Of a stretch of DNA of 64,000 bases, positions 34,968-43,192 are shown one piece after another. The first letter of the stretch is position 1; every line of letters begins with the position of its first letter. The notes beneath the pieces were generated by a model, which was not told the DNA's origin, did not search any database, and saw only the letters and a list, made by a program, of their open reading frames with translations. A program made the translations under genes and the position numbers. Origin of the DNA: JASJBU01 sp963790775 (GTDB lineage Bacteria; Pseudomonadota; Gammaproteobacteria; Chromatiales; Chromatiaceae); assembly GCA_963790775.1 (NCBI GenBank), contig CAWBPR010000013.1, positions 186,001-250,000 of the forward strand. Reading direction: 5' to 3'.

Positions 34968-36863
34968 TCAACTGCCAGTCAATTCTGCATATTGTTGCGC
35001 CGCCTGTTCTTTGCCCTGAAAGTCTTTACCGAAGTCGAGCGCGTTTTCAAAGGCCTGAGCGGCATCAGTGTTTTTACCTGCCTTTGCCAGTAAAACGCCA
35101 AATCGATAATAGTCGACAGGCTCTTTTAGATCGTTGGTGGCATCGAGTTTGGTATACAGAGTCAAAGCCTTCTGGTGCTCTTTTGCGGCCAGATAGATGT
35201 TGCCAACCAGTAGAATCAATTGTTGATTATTAGGAGCAAGCTGGCGCGCTCTTTCTGCATATTCCAGGGCCTCTTGTGGTTTATGCTCCTTTTCCAGAAG
35301 CGTTGTGGCGATGCTGCCCAGCGCTATCGGGACATGAGGGCCGCGTTTGATCAATAAAGCTTCATTATATTGCTGGATTGCCAGTTTGGGTTGGTTGAGG
35401 TGGTTATACAGGTTACCCAGCCGAAGGTGGAGATCGGGGTTGTCCGGTTGCATGCTGACGGCTTGTTCATAACCTTTTCTGGCCTGTGCAAGATCGTTCA
35501 ATCGAAAATGTATATCTGCCTGTTCCATGACAGGTGCAAGCAGCTTTGGATGTTTGCCAACGAGGATCTGATACAGTGCGAGCGCCTTTTTGTCTTCAGC
35601 ATTTTTTGATAAAGCTCTGGCTTTAGTCAGCAGTGACAAAGGTGGCAATACCTTATCCGTGCCCTGTTTTTCGAGAATTTTGGCTGTAAGCTGGAAATAG
35701 CCCTGCCGATATAGATAGTTAGAGAGCGCAAGATACAGAGCGGATGTCTTAAACTCTGCAACAAAGTTATTATGGATGGCAGGCTCAGGCCTGTTGATGT
35801 CAAAGAAAAGCGCGCCTGTTTGTTGCAGGCTTTTATCCGCCGCCCCGGTATTTCCCTTGAACGTTAAACTGGCGGCTTCTATCAAGTGGGTCAGTGGATC
35901 GTGGGATGCTGCATTCTTGGCCTGCTGCAGCACGTCCAAAGCATTTTTCTGATTCCCCATTGCGATATATGTGATGGCCAGGCCTTGCAAGGCTTCAACC
36001 ATTGAAGGGAATTGCTTATGGATTTTCTGGTAATGGTCAAGAGCAGACGGCAAGTCATCCTCTATCAGTGAGATATGGCCCAGTCCCATCTGAGAGATAG
36101 GATCCTGGGTGGCGGTTGACTGAAATGCTGATCGAGCACCTGGCAAGTCGCCATCCATCAGATTGACTGTGCCGAGGATAATTGCCGCAGGTGGGTTATC
36201 GGGTTGCAGTTTGAGCAGTTCACCGGCGTATTGTCGGGCATCCGCCAGATTTCTGTTTATCATGCTCAACCGGGCCAGGTTCAACAGCGTGTTGTGGTTT
36301 GCGCCATCCAACATATATAGCTTTGTGTACGCATCCAAGGCTTCCGCAGTGCGGCCCTGTAATCTGTAGACTTCGGCCCTCAGTTGCAGTATTTGCGCCG
36401 TGATTCGCTCATTTGAGAGGTTCTGTGTGATCGCCAGTGCTTTGTAATACCGTTTATCTGAAGCATAGAAACGGCCTGAAGTGAGCCGGATCAAGGCCGC
36501 CAGATCATTATTGAAGCCCTCCAGTTCCTTCAGATGTTGATGCAGCTTCGGTTCATCTCCATTGCCAAGCCAGCCAAGGGCCAATAAGAGATGGGCCCTG
36601 GCATCGGCGGGTCTGTTTCCAACCAATTCTCTGGCCAATTCAATTGCCCTGGGATAATCACTGCTTTTCAATGCATTTATGATTCTGTCGTAACTCGCGG
36701 GTGAAGGTCTATCCAGGTCTATGAGTTCACCTAGCGTATCGGGTTTAAGGAAATCTTCCGGATTCATGATCGCTGCCCGGATCGTTGACAGCGGTGCTCC
36801 GCACAAGGCGATTGTCAGCAGAGTGATCAGTAGGATTTTTAGAATGCGTCGATTCGATATCAT
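34968..36863 (-). CDS. Exported TPR-repeat protein, probably of the PEP-CTERM system
   Basis: A 631-residue protein with an N-terminal signal peptide (ILKILLITLLTIALCGAPLS) and tetratricopeptide repeats throughout, e.g. AEALDAYTKLYMLDGANHNT, PSALDHYQKIHKQFPSMVEA and PKLAIQQYNEALLIKRGPHV. The layout resembles PrsT, the large periplasmic TPR protein of exosortase/PEP-CTERM loci, though it is shorter than the ~900-residue members I recall. It lies directly downstream of a PEP-CTERM gene on the same strand but beyond that gene's terminator, so it probably has its own promoter. It would act in the periplasm as a scaffold; the partner is unknown. Confidence 0.72.
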   Translation of the reverse strand: MISNRRILKILLITLLTIALCGAPLSTIRAAIMNPEDFLKPDTLGELIDLDRPSPASYDRIINALKSSDYPRAIELARELVGNRPADARAHLLLALGWLGNGDEPKLHQHLKELEGFNNDLAALIRLTSGRFYASDKRYYKALAITQNLSNERITAQILQLRAEVYRLQGRTAEALDAYTKLYMLDGANHNTLLNLARLSMINRNLADARQYAGELLKLQPDNPPAAIILGTVNLMDGDLPGARSAFQSTATQDPISQMGLGHISLIEDDLPSALDHYQKIHKQFPSMVEALQGLAITYIAMGNQKNALDVLQQAKNAASHDPLTHLIEAASLTFKGNTGAADKSLQQTGALFFDINRPEPAIHNNFVAEFKTSALYLALSNYLYRQGYFQLTAKILEKQGTDKVLPPLSLLTKARALSKNAEDKKALALYQILVGKHPKLLAPVMEQADIHFRLNDLAQARKGYEQAVSMQPDNPDLHLRLGNLYNHLNQPKLAIQQYNEALLIKRGPHVPIALGSIATTLLEKEHKPQEALEYAERARQLAPNNQQLILLVGNIYLAAKEHQKALTLYTKLDATNDLKEPVDYYRFGVLLAKAGKNTDAAQAFENALDFGKDFQGKEQAAQQYAELTGS

Positions 36864-36954
36864 ATTGTTGAACCCGGGAAAAATAGCAAGTGAAAACAGA
36901 TACTCAAGAAGTCAGTCTAGCTTCTGGGTTATGGAGAACAAGAAAATAATCAAT

Positions 36955-36986
36955 AAAAAAGGGCCGGTTACAATGTAATCCGGCCC
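36955..36986 (-). terminator. Rho-independent terminator of the PEP-CTERM gene
   Basis: On the minus strand GGGCCGGATTAC pairs with GTAACCGGCCC (one bulged A) and is followed by TTTTTT. It lies about 40 bases after the stop of the PEP-CTERM gene and separates it from the TPR gene. Confidence 0.9.
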
Positions 36987-37025
36987 TAAGTCTGCAATCC
37001 TGATTGTTATTTTATGAATCTGCTA

Positions 37026-38018
37026 TCAGGCTGATTTTCTGCGGCGTCTGGTGGCGCCAAGCAGCAGCAGACCGCCAGCCAACAGAGACAGGGCGGCAGG
37101 CTCGGGAACGCTGCTAGGAGGTGGCTCATTGAAACCGGCCTCACCCTTGACGTGGAACAGCGCAACAAAGATGTTGTCGTCGTTACTCGGATTGTTGGTG
37201 AAGATGTTGATGCTGGTGTCGCCATCGTTGACGAATGGGGTCAGGTCATAGCGCTCATCATCGCCAGCGTAGGTATTGGTGTTAAGCAGATCGTCGTCAT
37301 CGCCACCCATGGTGATCAGCGAACCATTGGACTGTAGCTCTCCATCGTCGAAGTCGCCGGCATTATTGGTCAGGGTAGAGCCGTTGACGGTTACGTTTGA
37401 GGCCTGGCTGCAGCAGCTGAAGCTGATGCCGAGTCTCATTTCAGCGAAAAATGAAGGATCACTGGTGTTGAGAGGATCCGCAAAGTTCACTTGGGTGGTG
37501 TCACCGCCCAGTGCTGCGCCGCCATCCAGAATGGCTACCGTGGAGACGTCGAGGCTGGCGAGTTCATAGACCACGATGAGAGACTCACCGTCGATCCTGG
37601 AGTCATGCTCAGTTATGGAGAAGTTGTAGGTGCCGCCAAGACCGTCATAACCGGCCTGAACGATGGAGGTGACATCCTCACGACCCGTACGAAAGAAAGC
37701 TGGAAGACTTGGTGGTACGTCATTCGTGACAGACTGATCCCAACTGTTGATCAGGGTGCCATTGAAGGTAACATCACCCTGGGTAGCTGGGGTGCTGTAC
37801 ATTGCAGAGTAGAGATAAGCCCCCACGACATTGGCCCCTGCGGGGATGTTGGCCGATAGTGTGCCGTTTTGATCAGTGCCGCCCCAGCCGTCACTGGAGA
37901 CGCCGTAGTTACCTACGAAGGTCTGAAAAGTAGTCAGAGAGGCCTGTGCGCCAAAGGATAACAACAGGGTGCCTGCTGCTATGCCGGTCAGTGCGCGAGC
38001 AATTGTTTTTAATTTCAT
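37026..38018 (-). CDS. PEP-CTERM sorting-domain surface protein
   Basis: A 330-residue secreted protein. It begins MKLKTIARALTGIAAGTLLL with cleavage near AQA-SLT, preceded by GAGGAAG, which decides the start over an upstream ATG. The body is beta-rich and Asn/Asp/Gly/Ser/Thr-rich (NGTLINSWDQSVTNDVPPSL, TEHDSRIDGESLIVVYELAS, GDTSINIFTNNPSNDDN). The C-terminus is a canonical PEP-CTERM anchor: VPEPAALSLLAGGLLLLG followed by ATRRRRKSA. PEP-CTERM proteins are recognised by exosortase (XrtA type) and displayed in EPS-producing Gram-negatives. No exosortase gene is in the window. Regulation: a candidate sigma-54 promoter and an upstream 14-base palindrome precede the gene. Confidence 0.9.
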   Translation of the reverse strand: MKLKTIARALTGIAAGTLLLSFGAQASLTTFQTFVGNYGVSSDGWGGTDQNGTLSANIPAGANVVGAYLYSAMYSTPATQGDVTFNGTLINSWDQSVTNDVPPSLPAFFRTGREDVTSIVQAGYDGLGGTYNFSITEHDSRIDGESLIVVYELASLDVSTVAILDGGAALGGDTTQVNFADPLNTSDPSFFAEMRLGISFSCCSQASNVTVNGSTLTNNAGDFDDGELQSNGSLITMGGDDDDLLNTNTYAGDDERYDLTPFVNDGDTSINIFTNNPSNDDNIFVALFHVKGEAGFNEPPPSSVPEPAALSLLAGGLLLLGATRRRRKSA

Positions 38019-38097
38019 TCTTTCTTCCTCGAATCCCATAAACATTAAGAGTGGTTCAAATGCTTGGCTTATTGTTTCTTAAGCCTGCCTTAAGCAG

Positions 38098-38114
38098 TGC
38101 ATCATATATGCCAA
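38098..38114 (-). promoter_or_regulatory. Candidate sigma-54 (RpoN) promoter of the PEP-CTERM gene
   Basis: Read on the minus strand, TTGGCATATATGATGCA matches the -24/-12 pattern TGGCAC-N5-TTGCA at both invariant pairs: GG and GC separated by ten bases, with two changes elsewhere. It would start transcription about 70 bases before the ATG. RpoN dependence fits known PEP-CTERM systems, in which the PrsK/PrsR two-component pair works with RpoN. Not tested. Confidence 0.62.
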
Positions 38115-38157
38115 AGATAAAATAATTCGAATTATCAATGTTTTAATGATTTTTGTT

Positions 38158-38171
38158 TGTCTGATCAGACA
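38158..38171. promoter_or_regulatory. 14-base perfect palindrome, candidate enhancer-binding site
   Basis: TGTCTGATCAGACA is a perfect palindrome located about 45 bases upstream of the -24 element of the sigma-54 candidate, a position suited to a sigma-54 activator such as PrsR. It also lies about 260 bases before the divergent radical-SAM gene, so it could serve either. The binding protein is unknown. Confidence 0.5.
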
Positions 38172-38432
38172 GAAATTGTAAATAATATCGACAACTATGG
38201 TCCTGGTGATCAACTCCGTATGGGATAGCAAACCGACGGATCATTTCTGTATTGCAGGCGGATATCCCCCTAAATCTGTGTATGGTGTTTATTAAATGTG
38301 GGAGTGGCGAAATAGGTCTATGCTTTGGTCTTGGCGTACAAATCCCCGAGTTTTTTATTCCATTCGAAGCTCTTGGTCAGTTCACTCTTGAGAATCTTGC
38401 AAGCTGTTTGATGCTTGGGTACAACTGTCGGT

Positions 38433-39728
38433 ATGAATAATAAGTCCAACTATGCGGAAAAACTCTCGGGGATGATCCCACTGACCGGGTTGGAGCGTCT
38501 ACCGGATGCGCAGCAGCGGTTCATCGTCGAGCAGGCTGCCCGCTTCCGCTTCACGCAACAGGAACTGCGTCAACTGGGCGAGATGGCCCTCGACCTGAAC
38601 ATGTGGGGCGAGGCGCCGATTCAGACGCTCTGGCCCGCAATCCGGACTGAGGGTCTGTCCCACAAGCAGCTGCGTCAGCAGCTTCTCGGGACGATCAGGA
38701 ATCATTGGCAGACGCTCAAAGAGAAACCCAACGAGTACCCTGTTGCGTTCACCGGAACGGTTTATCAGCCGGAACGGATCAAACGCATCGCGGTGGAAAA
38801 AAACCGGCTCGGCCTGGGCGCCTGTCCGGTGGCTTCGCCGCGCACCCGCTGCTGTAATCTGCTAACCCTGGATGCGGTTGAGAACTGTGGTTTCGACTGC
38901 AGTTACTGCAGTATCCAGTCTTTCTATCATGGAGATGAAGTACGCTTTGACAGTGGCTTTGCCGAGAAGCTGCAGCGCCTGGAGATCGATCCGACAAAGA
39001 CCTACCACATCGGCACGGGTCAATCCTCCGACTCATTGATGTGGGGTAACCAGGCCGGCATTCTGGATGCCCTGGTGGCGTTCGCAGAAAGGTATCCCAA
39101 TGTCCTGCTGGAATTGAAGACCAAATCGAAAAACATCAGTTATCTGCTGAAACATGAGATCCCCGCCAATATCCTTTGTACCTGGTCGTTGAATACACCC
39201 ACCCTGATCAGCAACGAGGAGCATTTGACCGCTTCGCTGGAGCAGCGGCTCGACGCAGCGCGCCGTCTGGCGGACAAGGGGGTGCTGGTGGGATTCCATT
39301 TTCACCCGATGATCCACTATGACCGCTGGCGGGAGGATTATGGTGAGGTCTTCAGCCGCCTCACACAACAGTTCACCACTGATGAGGTGGTGCTGGTCTC
39401 TCTGGGGACCCTGACCTACATCAAACCGGTAATCAAAAAGCTGCGTTCCCGCGCCGAGTTCAAGAGCAAAATCCTGCAGATGCCAATGGTGGAGAGTGAC
39501 GGTAAGCTCTCCTACCCGGATGAGCTCAAACGGGAGATGTTCAGTTTCGCCTATCAATCCCTGGCGCCATGGCATGACCAGGTGTTCTTCTATCTGTGCA
39601 TGGAGAACCAGCGCCTGTGGCAACCGGTGTTCGGTTATGAGTATGCCGCCAATGATGAATTTGAGCAGGCGATGAAGGCGAGTTACCAGAAGAAGATAGA
39701 GCAGCGCAGGGGCCTGGTGGATGGATGA
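38433..39728 (+). CDS. SPL-family radical SAM protein (spore photoproduct lyase-like)
   Basis: A 431-residue radical-SAM protein with the cluster motif NCGFDCSYCSIQSFYH (CxxxCxxC). It belongs with spore photoproduct lyase (SplB)-like proteins by its N-terminal PVASPRTRCCNLLTLDAVEN, YHIGTGQSSDSL, LLELKTKSKNI, CTWSLNTPTLISNEE and GFHFHPMIHYDRWREDY. In Bacillus, SplB repairs the spore photoproduct; in non-sporulating Gram-negatives the substrate of these homologues is not established, though DNA or nucleotide repair is a fair guess. An N-terminal helical domain of about 110 residues precedes the core. The last eight bases overlap the symporter gene, implying translational coupling. Confidence 0.87.
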   Translation: MNNKSNYAEKLSGMIPLTGLERLPDAQQRFIVEQAARFRFTQQELRQLGEMALDLNMWGEAPIQTLWPAIRTEGLSHKQLRQQLLGTIRNHWQTLKEKPNEYPVAFTGTVYQPERIKRIAVEKNRLGLGACPVASPRTRCCNLLTLDAVENCGFDCSYCSIQSFYHGDEVRFDSGFAEKLQRLEIDPTKTYHIGTGQSSDSLMWGNQAGILDALVAFAERYPNVLLELKTKSKNISYLLKHEIPANILCTWSLNTPTLISNEEHLTASLEQRLDAARRLADKGVLVGFHFHPMIHYDRWREDYGEVFSRLTQQFTTDEVVLVSLGTLTYIKPVIKKLRSRAEFKSKILQMPMVESDGKLSYPDELKREMFSFAYQSLAPWHDQVFFYLCMENQRLWQPVFGYEYAANDEFEQAMKASYQKKIEQRRGLVDG

Positions 39729-41154
39729 TCGTCAATTCGCGATTGGACTGACCTTTGTCCTATATCTGGCCGCGATGCTGGGGATCGGACTCGTTGCCTG
39801 GCGGCGCACCCGCAATCTGTCAGATTTCGTCCTGGGTGGACGTCGACTCGGCAGTTGGGTGGCGGCCCTCAGCGCCAGCGCCTCGGATATGAGCGGCTGG
39901 CTGTTATTGGGGTTGCCCGGTTACGCCTACCTCTCAGGCATGGAATCTATCTGGCTGGCGGCAGGACTGCTGATCGGCACCTGGCTCAACTGGCGCATTG
40001 TTGCCTCCCGGCTCAGGAGTTACTCGGAACGGGCCGGCAATGCCCTGACGGTGCCGGAATACCTCTCCAACCGATTCCAAGATCAGAGTGGCCTGATCCG
40101 TATCGTCTCTGCTCTATTTATCCTGCTGTTCTTTCTTTTTTACACCAGCTCAGGGTTGGTGGCCGGTGGCAAACTGTTTGAGTCGGTGTTCGGACTGCCC
40201 TATGTATGGGCGGTTGCCGCAGGTACCCTGACGATCATCCTGTATACCGCGTTCGGTGGCTTCCTGGCGGTCTCCTGGACTGATCTGGTGCAAGGCCTGT
40301 TGATGGCGGCGGCGCTGGTGGCTATCCCGCTGATGGTGCTGTTTGAATCCGAAACCACACACAAGGTTGCTGAACTGGGTGGCGATACGAATCTGCTCAA
40401 CCCATTTACCGATAAGAATGGCGAAACGCTGGGTTGGATAGCCATTGTCTCGCTGCTTGCCTGGGGGCTGGGTTATTTCGGCCAGCCGCATATCCTGGCG
40501 CGTTTCAAGGCGGTGGAATCGGTTGAGCTGATACCCCGGGCGCGCCGCATCGCCGTAACCTGGGTGGCCCTGACTCTTACGTCCGCCTGCCTGGTGGGAC
40601 TGGTCGGAATCACCAGTTTCGAGATACCCTTGGCTGATCCGGAAAAGGTCTTTATCCAGCTGGTCGACCTGATGTTTCATCCGCTGATTGCCGGTATCTG
40701 TCTTGCCGCAATCCTCGCGGCGATCATGAGCACCGCTGATTCGCAACTTTTAGTTGCCTCCAGCGCCTTCACCGGCGATCTGTATAAAATGCTGTTCAGG
40801 CGTAAGGCCGGTGAGCGGGAACTGATCATAGTCGGGCGGGTTGCGGTGCTGGTCATCGCCCTGGCTGCCTTTATACTGGCCATGAACCCGGAGAGCCGGG
40901 TGCTGGACCTGGTGGCCTATGCCTGGGCCGGATTCGGTGCTGCCTTCGGCCCGGCGATCATTCTCTCCCTGTATTGGCCATCCATGACCCGACTGGGCGC
41001 ACTCAGCGGCATCCTTGCCGGCGGGGTGACAGTGGTCATCTGGAAGCAACTGGAAGGAGGCATCTTCGAACTCTACGAGATCGTGCCGGGGATCCTGATC
41101 TCGGTGACCGCGATTGTGATCGTTAGCCTGACCGACAGATCCCAGAAAACCTGA
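39721..41154 (+). CDS. putP: Sodium/solute symporter, PutP (sodium:proline) type
   Basis: A 477-residue inner-membrane transporter of the SSS family with about 13 hydrophobic segments. Signature stretches are FVLGGRRLGSWVAALSASAS, DMSGWLLLGLPGYAYLSG, ALFILLFFLFYTSSGLVAGG and TAFGGFLAVSWTDLVQGLLM. LGYFGQPHILARFKAVES and AAILAAIMSTADSQLLVASS are closest to PutP. Proline is the likely substrate, but other SSS substrates (betaine, pantothenate, acetate) cannot be excluded. The start lies inside the 3' end of the radical-SAM gene, an unusual pairing. Confidence 0.85.
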   Translation: MDDRQFAIGLTFVLYLAAMLGIGLVAWRRTRNLSDFVLGGRRLGSWVAALSASASDMSGWLLLGLPGYAYLSGMESIWLAAGLLIGTWLNWRIVASRLRSYSERAGNALTVPEYLSNRFQDQSGLIRIVSALFILLFFLFYTSSGLVAGGKLFESVFGLPYVWAVAAGTLTIILYTAFGGFLAVSWTDLVQGLLMAAALVAIPLMVLFESETTHKVAELGGDTNLLNPFTDKNGETLGWIAIVSLLAWGLGYFGQPHILARFKAVESVELIPRARRIAVTWVALTLTSACLVGLVGITSFEIPLADPEKVFIQLVDLMFHPLIAGICLAAILAAIMSTADSQLLVASSAFTGDLYKMLFRRKAGERELIIVGRVAVLVIALAAFILAMNPESRVLDLVAYAWAGFGAAFGPAIILSLYWPSMTRLGALSGILAGGVTVVIWKQLEGGIFELYEIVPGILISVTAIVIVSLTDRSQKT

Positions 41155-41202
41155 TTGAACGCTTATTGCATCGCACAAAAACAAGCTTGATGAAGATTTT
41201 CG

Positions 41203-42273
41203 TCAGTCATCATTGTCTTCGTCATGCTCAGGTTTGTGTCTGCGATCGAGGTTGTAGACCTGCAAATCTTCCGCGGCATCGATCCTGCCCTCATACCCCT
41301 GGGCGCGAATCAGCCTCTTGACTTCATCCAGTCGTGGTTCGGTGATTGGAGTGATATGGGAGAGCACCAGTTGCTTGGCCCCGGCCGCGGCTGCGACTTC
41401 ACCGATGCGGGTCGGTGTGGTGTGCAGGGCGAAAAATACGGCGTCATTCGGACCATTCGGCAGGTCGTCCAATATCGCCGTGTCATAGATGAGCAGGTCG
41501 GCATCCTCTGCCAGATGAATCATATTGTCGGTTTTGGAACTGGTGTCGCCGGAGTAGACGATGCTCTTGCCCTGGTACTCGATGCGAAATGCCAGTGAGG
41601 GTACTGGCCCATGGATGACTCCCAGGGTTTGTATCAGCAAGCCGTCCTCATCCAGGATGGTGCGCATGGGCAGGCCGACGTCAGGTGAAAAATCCTCGAT
41701 GGTATAGTCGAATTCGCCCCCGCTGATGGCGGTGGCGAAGATGTTCAGATAACGCTCAAGGCCGAATTCCACATGATAGTGGCCGTCAATATATTCAGTT
41801 GATGATGGATATTGGAGTATCTCGGTACCGGGGAAGGTCGCCCCATTGACGCCCGGGCCAAAGATGCGAATCGGCGCAGTGCGAAAGGTGCCGGCGCCGC
41901 GATTGTGGAAGTAGACAGTTTTGATCACAGATGACAGATCGCCGGTGTGATCGATATGCAAGTGGCTCAATAACACGCTATCCAGGTCTTTAACATTGGT
42001 GCCGCTGGCAGCCAGCCGTTGAAAACCTCCGCCACCTATATCCATCAGGATACGCGGTTCACCATCGACAAAGATCAAGTAGCCTGCACTCGCCCGGCCA
42101 CTGGGTGTGGCGACAGGTCCACCGGAGCCCAGAACCATCACCGAGAGATTGCCTTTGACCTTATCGACGGCCAGTCGGGTTGGTTTATGATCTGCTGATG
42201 CTGCAACGGTGGTAAAAAAATAAAGGGTGATGCATGCGCTAAGGGTCAGCGCGATCCTGGATGCAGATCTCAT
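41203..42273 (-). CDS. Exported metallo-beta-lactamase-fold hydrolase
   Basis: A 356-residue protein with an N-terminal signal peptide (RIALTLSACITLYFFTTVAASA), so periplasmic. The MBL motif is SVLLSHLHIDHTGDLSSV (HxHxDH), with further ligand blocks KSIVYSGDTSSKTDNMIHLA and LVLSHITPITEPR. The fold is closest to RNase Z/arylsulfatase-like MBL proteins; in the periplasm an ester, lactone or phosphodiester substrate is more plausible than RNA. The C-terminus is charged (DRRHKPEHDEDNDD). GGAG seven bases before the ATG supports the start. It converges on the symporter gene and is divergent from the YceI gene. Confidence 0.85.
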   Translation of the reverse strand: MRSASRIALTLSACITLYFFTTVAASADHKPTRLAVDKVKGNLSVMVLGSGGPVATPSGRASAGYLIFVDGEPRILMDIGGGGFQRLAASGTNVKDLDSVLLSHLHIDHTGDLSSVIKTVYFHNRGAGTFRTAPIRIFGPGVNGATFPGTEILQYPSSTEYIDGHYHVEFGLERYLNIFATAISGGEFDYTIEDFSPDVGLPMRTILDEDGLLIQTLGVIHGPVPSLAFRIEYQGKSIVYSGDTSSKTDNMIHLAEDADLLIYDTAILDDLPNGPNDAVFFALHTTPTRIGEVAAAAGAKQLVLSHITPITEPRLDEVKRLIRAQGYEGRIDAAEDLQVYNLDRRHKPEHDEDNDD

Positions 42274-42597
42274 TGGGTTCTCCTGTTATGTAAGCGATTG
42301 TTTTTCTGTCTACGTCTGACTTGGGAGTGCGGATGCAGCGGGTTGCCTTAACCAAGTGTAGAAGCTTTAGAGGATTAGTATTCCCATGAAATAAAGAGGC
42401 ATTGCGGTCTGATCGGAACTCGCCAGCCAGATGATTTCATGCGTGTGCATTGGCTAATCCCAATCCAAAATGACAGTAAATAACAATGATATTTACGTAG
42501 TTTAGTGGCATAAATCTATTTGAGTTAGCGCTTGATTAATTGCCCGTAATCTCCAGCGGGTATCAGTGCAATCATTAGTAATATTCGGAGGAACACT
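42274..42597. other. Intergenic region between the exported MBL gene and the YceI gene
   Basis: No gene is seen. A perfect inverted repeat GTAAATA-N7-TATTTAC lies at 42477-42497. A strong ribosome site CGGAGG precedes the YceI ATG by five bases. Divergent promoters for the two exported proteins are expected here but could not be fixed. Confidence 0.5.
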
Positions 42598-43192
42598 ATG
42601 AAACCATCAAGCCTTGCACAGGACTGCTGACGGGCCTAACCTTTTTACTTTGGCTTCTACTGTCAATGCAGCGTGGACCTTGAATAATGAGGCATCACGC
42701 CTGAGCTTTGTTTCTATCAAGAAGGACCAGGTAGCTGAAGTGCATAAATTCAGCCATCTCTCCGGTTCCATCACCAAGGACGGTTCAGTTGAGATCACCA
42801 TTCAACTGGCGAGTGTCGACACGGCAATTCCAATCCGTGACGAGCGCATGCGCAGTATGCTTTTCAAGTCCGACTTGTTTCCTAAGGCGACGGTGTCCGG
42901 CAAGGTCGATCTTGTCAAACTCAAATCACTTGAGTTAGGGCAACTTCAGAGGGATGAGATCGAGATCAGTCTTTCCCTGCATGGTCAGAGCAAGGCCCTG
43001 AAGACTGAAGTGATGGTGGTGAAACTTAAGATTGGGAGCATGCTGGTGTCCTCAATCAACCCTGTCATCGTCAATGCTGCTGATTTTGACCTTGCGCAGG
43101 GAGTACTGGATCTCACAAAGATCGCCGAACTATCAGCGATCAATACTGCGATACCAGTGATGTTGAGTTTTGTGTTTAATCCGGCGGACTGA
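42598..43192 (+). CDS. Exported YceI-family lipid-binding-like protein, signal peptide apparently frameshifted
   Basis: YceI proteins are periplasmic lipocalin-like beta-barrels that bind long polyisoprenoids. The mature part is clear: AAWTLNNEASRLSFVSIKKD, HLSGSITKDGSVEITIQLAS, DTAIPIRDERMRSMLFKSDL, with a normal C-terminus. The ATG with CGGAGG upstream reads only ten codons to a stop. Adding one A to the AAA run at 42601-42603 and one T to the TTTTT run at 42642-42646 gives MKTIKPCTGLLTGLTFFTLA followed by STVNA, an ideal signal peptide with cleavage before AWTLNN (198 residues in all). Two homopolymer deletions in 50 bases, with an intact mature domain, argue for sequence error; recent inactivation is the alternative. 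Confidence 0.82.

Larger units (their letters stand above)
38019..38432. other. Divergent intergenic region, PEP-CTERM gene / radical-SAM gene
   Basis: An AT-rich region of about 410 bases. The left half holds the sigma-54 candidate and the palindrome described separately, plus a TTAAG-rich repeat (CTTAAGCCTGCCTTAAG). The right half, toward the radical-SAM gene, shows no convincing promoter or gene; its ribosome site is weak. Confidence 0.5.
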
